Shown in pieces: positions 15,531 to 24,275 of a stretch of 64,000 nucleotides of DNA. A model generated the notes under the pieces. The model was given only the letters and a program-made list of their open reading frames with translations, did not search any database and had not been told where the DNA came from. Numbering within the stretch: the stretch's first letter is position 1; each line of letters opens with the position of its first letter. Position numbers and translations under genes: made by a program. Source of the DNA: an uncultured Lachnospiraceae bacterium (lineage in GTDB: Bacteria; Bacillota; Clostridia; Lachnospirales; Lachnospiraceae); NCBI GenBank assembly GCA_947567595.1, contig CANOMQ010000013.1, positions 1 through 64,000 on the forward strand, in the 5' to 3' direction.

Positions 15531-17888
15531 ATGAATATTACAAAAAAGGCTGTCATTTTACGGTCAGTTCTCATACTAAGCATTGTTACACTTTTATTGT
15601 CGAGTTGCGGGAGACAGCCGCCGGAAGCTTCCGACACAAGAGCCACGAAAACAGAAATGCCCGCGACAGCCCCCCCAATCACAGACCCCTCAACCGACAG
15701 TGCACCCCCCATGCTAAGGGAACAAAATACAAAAACCGCAGAGCAAGTCCTATCAATCTACAACGACATCCTCACCGAACCCTCAAAAACTGACACGCAT
15801 GTCAGTTTATCAGCAATGCGCCAAATCATCACCCGACTCGGTGAATGCGGCTACGCAGCGGTTGACGGCGAAAATCAGATTGACATGGCAGGCGCGCAGC
15901 AGGTGGCATCATTTTGCAGCGCGGCACAGCAGCAAAAAACAGCGGAATGCACCATCATTGTCACCATGCAAACCAGCTTTCGCATTTTCAATTTGCAGAA
16001 CGAAAACGGAATGCTCAATGTTGTGAGAACGCATTACCAATTCGACGAAAACAGACATATAAAAAGTACCGATACGGCAAGCTACCCCGCTGACTTTTGG
16101 CAGTATACGCAGGAGGGGTATTTCCTCTTTTCGGGCACATATTATTCCAACACCGATTTTGTCCTGACAATGAGCGACGCGCAGGAGCATACCGCGCTGC
16201 GTGTCCTGCCGTTAAACGAGACCTGTCGGGAACACAACCGCACGTACATTCTGCCCGTCGGTTATGAGCGGAACAATCTCTTCCTATGCGACTGGAGCGA
16301 GGACGATTTCGGGGCGGTTGATTTTTATGATGTCTTTGACCGTTTCTACCCGATTTTATACGGTCAGCCCGTCCCCTACACCGCAGCGGACAGCACGGTG
16401 GACGAAACCGTGTACCAAATCCCCGAAACCGAATTTGAGACGGTGATTATGACCTATTTCAATATCGACCCAAAAACCTTGCGCGCAAAGACCGCCTATC
16501 TTGCGGAAGATAGGGCATATGCGTACAGACCGCGCGGGTTTTATGAAGCAGAATACCCCGACATTCCGTTTCCGGAGGTTGTAAGCAGCAGCGAAAATCC
16601 GGACGGGACAATCACGCTGCTCGTCAACGCCGTTTATCCATATGGCGACACGTCAAAGTCCTTTACGCACAGAACGGTAGTCCGTCCAATGAAGGACGGC
16701 AGTGTCCGGTATGTATCCAACCAAATCTTGACGCGCCAAGAGGAATACAATACATGGTGGCATTGCGACCGTCTCACGCAGGAGGAGCGCGCGGCGGAAA
16801 CGGCGACAACGGAAACCGCCGCAGATTTGTCTTTGTGGCAGGCGCAGGATTGTCTGATAACGGACGAAGAAAAGGCGCAACTCCAAACCACCGCGCTCGC
16901 CGCCGCCGAACAGGTCAGGGAAGTGTACCGCGAAATTGAGCTTGTCGGCAATTCGGCATACGGCTCTAATATCAAAACCTTCACAAAGGAGCAGCGAAAA
17001 GCCGTTGTGGCACTGCTTGGCGACGCGGGATATGTCAGCGTGACGGAGGGCAGGAACATGGAAAATTACCAAAAAGTGGAGGACTTTTACGCCGCTTACC
17101 AAAACAATCAAAACGCAATGGTGACGGTTTTCCAAGTCGATTTGGACGGATTGCTGCGCGTGGTTACGTTTGTGTACCGCGAGGGCAGATTGCAGACCTG
17201 TTATATGGGAATTGACTGGCAGGAAGGCGGTGTTCCGATGATAAAGGACACGTCCGTCAGCGACCTTGCCGAAATCAACCTGACCAAGAAAGGCTATTTT
17301 ATTTACCAGTATCAGGAGCTTCTCATGCATTCCAGTCTCCGACAGTATTGGCGCGTCAAGCCGCTTTCCGACAAGTGCAGGGAGCTGACTGAAAAGTATG
17401 TACAGGGACTGAGTTATGTAAACTACAACATGCTTGTGACAGACTGGGACAGTCGCAATGTCGAGGACATTTTAATGCCGTGCATGTTCGAGGACATTTA
17501 CCGCATTGACACGGGCGAGAACCTTAGGGCGCAGGACTGGCGCATTCCGGCGGACACCTACGAACGGATTATGACGACATATTTTCCCGTGTCCGCAGAA
17601 ACCCTGCGCGCGGTGTGCGGGTACGATTTTGACAGCGATACCTATCCATATGAAATGATTTCGTCAAGCCCCTATCCGGCATTTGGAGAGGTCGTTGCGT
17701 ATACGGAAACCGCCGACGGGACAATCACGCTTACCGTGGACGGCGTCTGGCCGGATTACAATTCCGACTGCGCTTTCACTAACACGATTGTGGTTTTGCC
17801 CCTTGCTGACGGAAAATTTCGCTATCTGTCCAATGCCATCGAGCAAAAGGAGCTGTCGCTGCCTCCGGTTGCGGCGGCAAAAAAGTAG
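15531..17888 (+). CDS. Large lipoprotein made of two tandem homologous halves, predicted BlaI regulon
   Basis: A 785-residue protein with a type II signal peptide (basic start, hydrophobic core, lipobox LLLSSC), so it is anchored outside the cytoplasmic membrane. ATG 15531 has AGGA eight bases upstream; ATG 15495 lacks good spacing. The mature protein is an internal duplication. Paired segments include PETEFETVIMTYFNIDPKTL with PADTYERIMTTYFPVSAETL, and DGTITLLVNAVYPYG with DGTITLTVDGVWPDYN. The last also pairs VRYVSNQI with FRYLSNAI. I recall similar proteins of unknown function (DUF6070-type) beside BlaR1 genes. Its 3' end overlaps the convergent blaR1 gene by 67 bases. Confidence 0.8.
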   Translation: MNITKKAVILRSVLILSIVTLLLSSCGRQPPEASDTRATKTEMPATAPPITDPSTDSAPPMLREQNTKTAEQVLSIYNDILTEPSKTDTHVSLSAMRQIITRLGECGYAAVDGENQIDMAGAQQVASFCSAAQQQKTAECTIIVTMQTSFRIFNLQNENGMLNVVRTHYQFDENRHIKSTDTASYPADFWQYTQEGYFLFSGTYYSNTDFVLTMSDAQEHTALRVLPLNETCREHNRTYILPVGYERNNLFLCDWSEDDFGAVDFYDVFDRFYPILYGQPVPYTAADSTVDETVYQIPETEFETVIMTYFNIDPKTLRAKTAYLAEDRAYAYRPRGFYEAEYPDIPFPEVVSSSENPDGTITLLVNAVYPYGDTSKSFTHRTVVRPMKDGSVRYVSNQILTRQEEYNTWWHCDRLTQEERAAETATTETAADLSLWQAQDCLITDEEKAQLQTTALAAAEQVREVYREIELVGNSAYGSNIKTFTKEQRKAVVALLGDAGYVSVTEGRNMENYQKVEDFYAAYQNNQNAMVTVFQVDLDGLLRVVTFVYREGRLQTCYMGIDWQEGGVPMIKDTSVSDLAEINLTKKGYFIYQYQELLMHSSLRQYWRVKPLSDKCRELTEKYVQGLSYVNYNMLVTDWDSRNVEDILMPCMFEDIYRIDTGENLRAQDWRIPADTYERIMTTYFPVSAETLRAVCGYDFDSDTYPYEMISSSPYPAFGEVVAYTETADGTITLTVDGVWPDYNSDCAFTNTIVVLPLADGKFRYLSNAIEQKELSLPPVAAAKK

Positions 17889-19693
17889 TCGCTCCTGTCT
17901 GACAGGACGGACGCGGTGATGTCTGCGGCGTTTGTGCCGTTTGCACCTTCACTGCTTTGAATATTTGTCGCAAAGAAATATGCCCCGTTTTGCGTCTGCA
18001 CATAGCCGACAAACCAGCCGTTCACGTCTTTCCCGTCCACGCGCCCCGTTCCGGTCTTGCCGTAAACCTGTACACTTTCAGAGGAAAGCAGGCAAATGGA
18101 TTGTTTCACAGCCGCGATATTTTCCGGGCAAAAGCCGAAACGGTTGTCGTACAGGTCTGTCAGAAGCTGCACCTGTTCGACAGGGGAGATTTTCAGGGAG
18201 GATTGTAGCCAGTACGCGCGGTTTCCAAAGCGGATGCATTCGTTGCCATATCCGATTGTTTTGATATAATCGCGGATAGCGGACGCGCCAAGCCGTTTGT
18301 CAATTTCCTCAAAATACCAGTTGACGGAGTTTTGCATGGCGGAGTGCAAATCCTGACTGGCGTTCCAAGCCGCAAACGGATAGACCGTCTTGTCCCAAGC
18401 AATCATTGAATGGTTCGGGGAAATGATGCCCTCCTCTAACCCGAACAGCGCATTGTACGGCTTAAAGGTGGAGTTTGGCGGCGTGCGCAGTGTGGCGCGT
18501 TCCATATCGTGGACATACCACGTATCGTTTGCGCGGTCGTAGAGGACGAAGCTGCCTTCGTATTCCTGAAAATAGGCGGACAAATCAATTGTGAAAACTT
18601 TATCAGACGAAACAGTCCACAAAGCATGCTCCTGCACTGCGGCATTGGCGGACAGCGCGGGCGCAATTCCCCAAAACAAAACGGCGACCGTGCAGAAGAC
18701 AGCAAGTCCAATTTTGGTTTTTCGGGCAAAGGATTTTGCGCTCTGCATTTGCTGTTGATATGAAACAATCTGCACAATCCGCCGCCGCAACTGTTTCGCA
18801 CTACGGCTCATGCCTGCCGCAAACGGGAAGGGGGTGCGCGAGATGGTTTCCGCGAAGGTAATCAGGGCGTTGCCGTAAGCCGTATATTCGTTTTTTGCAA
18901 GAACGCCAAGAACCGCCGCGTCACAGGCAGTCTCGCGGTCATTTTGCATTTCGCACAGCGCAAGCCATACTAACGGATTGCACCAGTACAGGACGGCGGC
19001 GGCATTCATCAGGCAGTTTGCAAACAAATCCTTATGACGGTAGTGCTGTAATTCGTGCAAAAGTGCAAAGCGCAGGTCGGCAGCAGTGCAGTCTGACACG
19101 AAGCGGATTGGCAGGAAAATACGCGGGCGCAGCACGCCTGTAATGATGGGCGACTGCAAGAAGGCGGTACTGTAAACCGGAATGTTCCTTGTGATGCCAA
19201 GTTCGGATAAGCACTTGTTGTATAAGGCGCGGACAGTCTCATTTTGTAGCGGGAGCGCGGATTTTTGAATGCGGGTCAGGCGGGCGGCGGACTTTAAGAA
19301 AAAGAATAACATGACAAAAACGCCAAGCAGCCATATCCCGCAAAAAAGCAGCCCGACGACGGACGGCAGCCTGTTGCTGACAGAGAGGGTAAGGTCATGG
19401 AAGGGGCTGACGCCGGCATAGGTGTGTGTATTTGCAATGGTCGGCGCTATGGCGGTTTTGCCTGTAAAGGAATGATTTTTCAGGTGCTGAAACCATACGA
19501 AAAGCCGCGAAAAGCCGACCGGGCGAACCGGAAGAAAGGGGACGGCGAGCAGGCAGAACAACAGAAACCATAGGCAAAACTGCATACGGCTTGTCAGATG
19601 GTTTTTGAGCGCGCATTTTACGCCAAGCAGGAGTGTGATGATTGCGCAAAGGTAGAGATTGCTCAGTAGAAAACGAATACCAAATGCTGCCAT
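17822..19693 (-). CDS. blaR1: BlaR1-family beta-lactam sensor/transducer metalloprotease
   Basis: A 623-residue integral membrane signal transducer. Binding of a beta-lactam to the external penicillin-binding domain activates the cytoplasmic-facing zinc protease, leading to loss of the BlaI repressor. An N-terminal multi-helix M56 domain contains HELQH at residue 213 and ENxTxCD-like NDRETACDAAVL. The C-terminal class D-like sensor has STFK (Ser408, Lys411), YGN and KTGTG, so acylation looks possible. The start lies four bases after the blaI stop, with AGAAAGGA inside the end of blaI. The last 20 or so residues are read from DNA that also encodes the end of the convergent lipoprotein. No beta-lactamase gene is present in the window. 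Confidence 0.93.
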   Translation of the reverse strand: MAAFGIRFLLSNLYLCAIITLLLGVKCALKNHLTSRMQFCLWFLLFCLLAVPFLPVRPVGFSRLFVWFQHLKNHSFTGKTAIAPTIANTHTYAGVSPFHDLTLSVSNRLPSVVGLLFCGIWLLGVFVMLFFFLKSAARLTRIQKSALPLQNETVRALYNKCLSELGITRNIPVYSTAFLQSPIITGVLRPRIFLPIRFVSDCTAADLRFALLHELQHYRHKDLFANCLMNAAAVLYWCNPLVWLALCEMQNDRETACDAAVLGVLAKNEYTAYGNALITFAETISRTPFPFAAGMSRSAKQLRRRIVQIVSYQQQMQSAKSFARKTKIGLAVFCTVAVLFWGIAPALSANAAVQEHALWTVSSDKVFTIDLSAYFQEYEGSFVLYDRANDTWYVHDMERATLRTPPNSTFKPYNALFGLEEGIISPNHSMIAWDKTVYPFAAWNASQDLHSAMQNSVNWYFEEIDKRLGASAIRDYIKTIGYGNECIRFGNRAYWLQSSLKISPVEQVQLLTDLYDNRFGFCPENIAAVKQSICLLSSESVQVYGKTGTGRVDGKDVNGWFVGYVQTQNGAYFFATNIQSSEGANGTNAADITASVLSDRSDYFFAAATGGSDSSFCSMALDR

Positions 19694-19696
19694 TGC

Positions 19697-20101
19697 CTAT
19701 TCCTTTCTGTTGTCTTGACCGTCTTGACCGTCCTGACCGTCCGCGAGCAGCGCGCGCAAGTCGGCAAGTTCCTGTTCGGACAGCTTGTCATCGGCAATAT
19801 AGGCGGAGAGCATGGCGGCGATATTCCCGTCATAAAACCGCGCGAGGAACGAACGGCGCTGCTGTCCGAGGTATTCGGTTTCGTTGATTAAGGGCGTGTA
19901 GACAAACATTCTGCCCTGTTTTTCATAGGAGAGAGCGCCCTTTGTGACAAGGCGTTTGATGAGCGTTTGGATGGTCTTGGGGCTCCATGCGGTTGTTTTG
20001 GTCAGCTTTTCAGTGATGTCGTTCGTGCTGATGGGGGCGTGCTTCCATATCAGCTTCATGACTTCAAATTCGGATTCGGAAATTTGGGGGAGTGGTTTCA
20101 T
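19697..20101 (-). CDS. blaI: BlaI/MecI-family transcriptional repressor
   Basis: A 134-residue winged-helix repressor (ISESEFEVMKLIWKHAPIS, TAWSPKTIQTLIKRLVTKGAL, YTPLINETEYL). The dimerisation tail ends with three QDG repeats. The start is ATG 20101, although its AAGGAG is 14 bases away; a TTG at 20125 is the alternative. It is the first gene of blaI-blaR1. Its own operator lies at 20149-20166, and the same operator type is found at 14009 and 15431. Confidence 0.93.
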   Translation of the reverse strand: MKPLPQISESEFEVMKLIWKHAPISTNDITEKLTKTTAWSPKTIQTLIKRLVTKGALSYEKQGRMFVYTPLINETEYLGQQRRSFLARFYDGNIAAMLSAYIADDKLSEQELADLRALLADGQDGQDGQDNRKE

Positions 20102-20148
20102 GGGTGTTTGTGAAGCTCCTTTCAATTGCTTTGGGGTAGGGAGAAGAA

Positions 20149-20195
20149 ATATTACAACTGTAATATAGTATAGTGAGAAGGGGGAGGCGTGTCAA
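20149..20195 (-). promoter_or_regulatory. blaI-blaR1 promoter and BlaI operator
   Basis: Minus strand TTGACA (20195-20190), 17-base spacer, TATACT (20172-20167). Directly adjacent is the dyad ATATTACA-AC-TGTAATAT (20149-20166), whose core TACA-N2-TGTA is the known BlaI/MecI recognition pattern. It would give autorepression. Confidence 0.85.
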
Positions 20196-20226
20196 TGGAT
20201 TCCGGCAGAACAAACGCTATAAAGAG

Positions 20227-20252
20227 AAAAGGGTAAAAGAAAAGGGTAAAAG
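20227..20252. repeat. Perfect 13-bp tandem duplication
   Basis: AAAAGGGTAAAAG is present twice head to tail, just upstream of the promoter of the EAL gene. Confidence 0.8.
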
Positions 20253-20264
20253 TTTTCATAATGA

Positions 20265-20293
20265 TTGAATTGCCCAATAAGTTGTGCTAAAAT
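20265..20293 (+). promoter_or_regulatory. Promoter of the EAL-domain gene
   Basis: TTGAAT (20265-20270), 17-base spacer, TAAAAT (20288-20293), 48 bases before the start codon. Confidence 0.55.
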
Positions 20294-20340
20294 CAATCAT
20301 AAGAGCTGCTATGGGATCATTCATCAGGGAGGGATTTCGC

Positions 20341-22275
20341 ATGAACTATATTATTCACTATGATATAGCTGCAATTATCGTGACGATAGTAATCGGTATC
20401 CATTTCTATATGAAAAAGAACATCAGTACGATACAAAACCGGATTTTCAAGCTGCTGCTGGGAGTGGAGCTGGTGGCGTCCCTGCTTGATTTGATTACGG
20501 TTTACACTATAAAACACCCCTTATCTGTCGGGCAGGCTGTGCATTACGGGCTGAATATGCTCTACCTTGCGATGTTTAACCTGACTCCGGTGGTTTATTT
20601 TACATACATTCTGAAGGTCATCAAAAAGACTGCGTCAACAAGCCGCAAGGAGAAGGTGCTCATCATTGCGCCAATCAGCATTTGCGAGCTTTTGATTATC
20701 ACGACGCCGCTTCACGGGCTTGTTTTTCATGTCGGTGAAAACGGCGAATATATCCACGGCGTGCTGTTTTGGTTTCTTTACGCGGTGTCGCTTTACTATG
20801 TCTCCTTGTCACAATTATATACCCTGCGGTTTCGCAAGTTTTTCTCGACGGGGCAGATTGTGTCCGTGAGCTGTTACACGGTGTTCTGTTTCCTGTTAAT
20901 TCTTGTGCAGGCGGTGGCGCCGCATCTTTTGCTGACGCAGTTTGCAGTGTCGATTGCGGTGCTTTTGATTTATTTTTCACTGGAAAATCCGCTCAACTAC
21001 GAGGAGAAGGATTTGGGAACCTACAACAAGACCGCGTTTGAAAAAGTGGCGCTTGAGCTGATTTACAGTGAAACGCCGTTTCAGGTGCTTGGCATGGAAA
21101 TCGAGGGAATGCGCTATATCACGGATGCGCTTGGCGTGGAGAATGCGAACAGGCTTTTGGTACAGTTCTCGGAGCTGCTTTTGGGGATTGTGGATAAGGA
21201 AAAGGTGTTTTTCCTGGGCGGCTACCGCTTTGCCATTCTTTCGGAACGCAGCGGGAACTGGGGCGGAATCATCGCGGAAATACAGAACCGTTTCAGCGTG
21301 CCGTTTCTGACGGATACGGTTTCTGTCACGATGTCGGCGCCGATGTGCGTGGTGGCTTATCCGGAAAATGCAAAGCGGCTGGCGGACATCATGACGCTTA
21401 TCGAGACAGGAATTGTCGAGGCAAATCAGGCTTCGGGGACGCCTGTTGTCTATGCGAATGACGAGCTGCTAAAGAAGGGGCGCAGGGAAGCAGAGATTGT
21501 GCAGATTATGAAGTATGCACTTCATGAACGTAAGTTCGAGGTTTATTATCAGCCGATTTATTCCGTGAAGAAAAAGCGTTATGTGTCGGCGGAGGCGTTA
21601 ATCCGTCTGCGCCATGAGGATTTTGGCTTTATCAGCCCGGAGGAGTTTATTCCGATTGCGGAGCGAAACGGACTGATTTTGGAAATTGGCGAGTTTGTGT
21701 TCTGCGAGGTGTGCCGTTTTATTTCGGAGGCAAGGCTTTTAGAGCGGGGCATTGAGTATATTGATGTGAATTTGTCGGTGGTGCAGTGCATGCAGTCCAC
21801 GCTTTACATGCAGCTTTTGGAGATTATGAACCGGTTTGGTCTGCCGTATAACTGCATTAATCTTGAGATTACGGAGACGGCTGCGGTCATGTCGCAGGAG
21901 ACGCTGATTGAAAACATGGATAAGCTTCGGGAGTATGGCATTCACTTTTCACTGGACGATTATGGAACCGGCTTTGCGAACACGGCGGCGGTTGTCAAAT
22001 ATCCGTTCCATACCGTAAAGCTTGACAAGTCGATGGTCTGGTCGGCGATGGACGACAATAAGGCGATGTCGGCGCTCAAGTATTCGATTGCAATGCTCAA
22101 GGAGATGGGCATGGAGCTGATTGCCGAGGGCGTGGAGGAGCTTCGGCAGGCACAGCTTTTGGAGGAAATGGGGTGCGACTTCTTTCAGGGATATTATTAC
22201 TCAAGACCGGTGTGTGGTGAGGAATTTTTGGCAAAGCTTGCACAGATGGAGCAGCAGAGTGTCAATTCAATTTAA
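20341..22275 (+). CDS. Membrane c-di-GMP phosphodiesterase (EAL) with degenerate GGDEF
   Basis: A 644-residue protein with ATG 20341 after GGGAGGG. About seven membrane helices fill residues 1-230. A GGDEF-like domain follows in which the signature is GGYRF, so cyclase activity is not expected. The EAL domain looks competent: EALIRLRH, NLEITETA, DDYGTGFA, LDKSMVW, EGVE and DFFQGYYYSRP. It should hydrolyse c-di-GMP, with the degenerate domain possibly regulatory. araA starts 27 bases downstream, close enough for a shared transcript although the functions are unrelated. Confidence 0.9.
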   Translation: MNYIIHYDIAAIIVTIVIGIHFYMKKNISTIQNRIFKLLLGVELVASLLDLITVYTIKHPLSVGQAVHYGLNMLYLAMFNLTPVVYFTYILKVIKKTASTSRKEKVLIIAPISICELLIITTPLHGLVFHVGENGEYIHGVLFWFLYAVSLYYVSLSQLYTLRFRKFFSTGQIVSVSCYTVFCFLLILVQAVAPHLLLTQFAVSIAVLLIYFSLENPLNYEEKDLGTYNKTAFEKVALELIYSETPFQVLGMEIEGMRYITDALGVENANRLLVQFSELLLGIVDKEKVFFLGGYRFAILSERSGNWGGIIAEIQNRFSVPFLTDTVSVTMSAPMCVVAYPENAKRLADIMTLIETGIVEANQASGTPVVYANDELLKKGRREAEIVQIMKYALHERKFEVYYQPIYSVKKKRYVSAEALIRLRHEDFGFISPEEFIPIAERNGLILEIGEFVFCEVCRFISEARLLERGIEYIDVNLSVVQCMQSTLYMQLLEIMNRFGLPYNCINLEITETAAVMSQETLIENMDKLREYGIHFSLDDYGTGFANTAAVVKYPFHTVKLDKSMVWSAMDDNKAMSALKYSIAMLKEMGMELIAEGVEELRQAQLLEEMGCDFFQGYYYSRPVCGEEFLAKLAQMEQQSVNSI

Positions 22276-22302
22276 AAATTTATTTTAGGAGGTTTTAGGA
22301 GC

Positions 22303-23799
22303 ATGAAAACAGGAAAGAGCTACAAGTTTTGGTTTGCGACAGGTTCACAGGATTTGTATGGTGACGAGTGTCTCAAAAAGGTGGCGGAGCACTCAAAAAT
22401 CATTGTTGACGGGCTGAACCAGTCGGGACTGCTGCCGTATGAGGTTGTGTGGAAGCCGACGTTGATTACCAATGCGGTAATCCGGCAGACCTTTAACGAG
22501 GCGAATGCGGATGCGGAATGTGCGGGCGTTATCACATGGATGCATACGTTTTCCCCGGCAAAGTCATGGATTTTAGGGTTACAGGAGTACAGAAAGCCTT
22601 TGATGCATTTCCACACGCAGTTTAACGAGGAAATTCCCTACGATACGATTGACATGGATTTCATGAACGAAAACCAGTCGGCGCATGGCGACCGTGAGTA
22701 CGGGCATATCGTGAGCCGCATGGGGATTGAGCGCAAGATTGTGGTTGGACACTGGCAGAATAAGGACGTGATTAAGAAAATTGCGCAGTGGATGGTTACG
22801 GCGGTTGGCGTGATGGAGTCTTCCCACATCAGGGTATGCCGTTTTGGCGATAACATGAATAATGTTGCCGTGACAGAGGGCGACAAGGTTGAGGCGCAGA
22901 TTAAGTTTGGCTGGGAAATTGACCATTATAATGTAAATGATTTGGTGGAATATGTGGACGCTGTTTCTGCAGCGGACACAAAGGCGCTTACTGATGAATA
23001 TTACAGTAAATATCAGATTTTGCTTGAGGGCAGGGACGAGGCTGAATTCAGAAAGCACGTTGAGGTGCAGGCGGCAATTGAGCTTGGTCTTGAAAAGTTC
23101 CTTGAGGAGCGGGATTATCATGCGATTGTGACACATTTTGGTATGCTTGGCGGATTGAAGCAGCTTCCCGGTCTTGCAATCCAGCGGCTGATGGAAAAGG
23201 GCTACGGCTTTGGTGCGGAGGGTGACTGGAAAACGGCGGCGATGGTGCGTCTGATGAAGATTATGGCGTCGAATGTGAAGGACGCAAAGGGTACTTCGTT
23301 TATGGAGGATTACACCTATAATTTCGTTCCCGGAAAAGAGGGCATTTTGCAGGCGCATATGCTTGAGGTTTGTCCTACAATTGCGGAAGGCGATATTTCG
23401 ATTAAGGTATGCCCGCTTTCGATGGGCAACAGGGAGGATCCCGCAAGGCTTGTGTTCACATCAAAGACCGGTCCGGCAGTGGCGACATCGCTTGTGGATC
23501 TTGGCAACCGATTCCGTCTGATTATCAATGCGGTTGACTGCAAGAAGGTGGAGAAGCCAATGCCCAAGCTTCCGGTAGCGACTGCATTTTGGACACCGCA
23601 GCCAAACCTCACGGTCGGTGCGGAGGCTTGGATTTTGGCAGGCGGCGCGCACCATACGGCATTCTCGTATGATTTGAGCGTGGAGCAGATGATTGACTGG
23701 GCGGACGCGATGGGCATTGAATCGGTTGTGATTGACAACAATACCGACATCAGAGCCTTTAAGAACGAGCTTCGCTGGAATGCCATCGCCTATAAATAA
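22303..23799 (+). CDS. araA: L-arabinose isomerase
   Basis: A 498-residue enzyme that converts L-arabinose to L-ribulose. The start reads KFWFATGSQDLYGDE, and the family segments GVITWMHTFSPAKSWI, HFHTQFNEEIPYD and GGAHHTAFSYDL are all present, with normal length. AGGAGG precedes the ATG. The other arabinose genes (araB, araD, transport) are not in the window, so this is an orphan copy or the rest is elsewhere. It ends 13 bases from the convergent prodomain gene. Confidence 0.96.
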   Translation: MKTGKSYKFWFATGSQDLYGDECLKKVAEHSKIIVDGLNQSGLLPYEVVWKPTLITNAVIRQTFNEANADAECAGVITWMHTFSPAKSWILGLQEYRKPLMHFHTQFNEEIPYDTIDMDFMNENQSAHGDREYGHIVSRMGIERKIVVGHWQNKDVIKKIAQWMVTAVGVMESSHIRVCRFGDNMNNVAVTEGDKVEAQIKFGWEIDHYNVNDLVEYVDAVSAADTKALTDEYYSKYQILLEGRDEAEFRKHVEVQAAIELGLEKFLEERDYHAIVTHFGMLGGLKQLPGLAIQRLMEKGYGFGAEGDWKTAAMVRLMKIMASNVKDAKGTSFMEDYTYNFVPGKEGILQAHMLEVCPTIAEGDISIKVCPLSMGNREDPARLVFTSKTGPAVATSLVDLGNRFRLIINAVDCKKVEKPMPKLPVATAFWTPQPNLTVGAEAWILAGGAHHTAFSYDLSVEQMIDWADAMGIESVVIDNNTDIRAFKNELRWNAIAYK

Positions 23800-23812
23800 G
23801 CGTGGTCAGCAA

Positions 23813-24121
23813 TCAGCGTGATGAAGTAGCGTCAAAATAAAGGCGTTTTGGTTTTTCGATATATTCGACTTCATCGAGGTCTGCAAACGCTTCGATAAAG
23901 TCATCGCGCACGGTGGCGATACAGTAGCCGTTAATCAGCGGTTCAATGCTGATGACGTCGGACGCAAGCTGTTCAAGGCTTCCGTGGTATTTGACAATCA
24001 ATTCCCAAGTTCTCGTGGACGGGGTGTATCCTGTCCCGAGAATTTGGGATTTTTCTTTTTCCTCCGTGGTGGCGGCGAGCGCTAAATTCAGGAGATTTTC
24101 CAGCTTTGCATTGTTTGGCAT
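23813..24121 (-). CDS. Stand-alone prodomain-like protein of a Csp-type subtilisin
   Basis: A 102-residue protein with AGGA eight bases before ATG 24121. The sequence (LENLLNLALAATTEEKEKS, RTWELIVKYHGSLEQL, INGYCIATVRDDF, VEYIEKPKRLYF) matches the N-terminal prodomain of clostridial Csp-like S8 proteases. In these the segment EYIEKPKRL normally runs straight into the catalytic domain. Here it stops after DATSSR. The matching catalytic domain starts on the opposite strand at 24276, with the two start codons about 155 bases apart. It could act in trans as chaperone or inhibitor of that protease. The relationship is inferred from remembered family architecture. Confidence 0.75.
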   Translation of the reverse strand: MPNNAKLENLLNLALAATTEEKEKSQILGTGYTPSTRTWELIVKYHGSLEQLASDVISIEPLINGYCIATVRDDFIEAFADLDEVEYIEKPKRLYFDATSSR

Positions 24122-24275
24122 ATCCGTTTTCCTGTGACTGTTCTTGATAACAGTATATGTACGTTTTGAAAATCGGGGAAAGTCTGCAACAGATGCGGGC
24201 GTTTTCCATATGATAAATAGGACGAAAACGAATGCCCTGCCAATTCGCGGGGAGTGGAAAGGAATGGTCGCGTAG

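Noticed and set aside
22579-23358. Long open frame antisense to araA (259 codons)
   Set aside because: Composition rich in His, Arg and Leu typical of an antisense shadow; no ribosome site; fully inside a confident gene.
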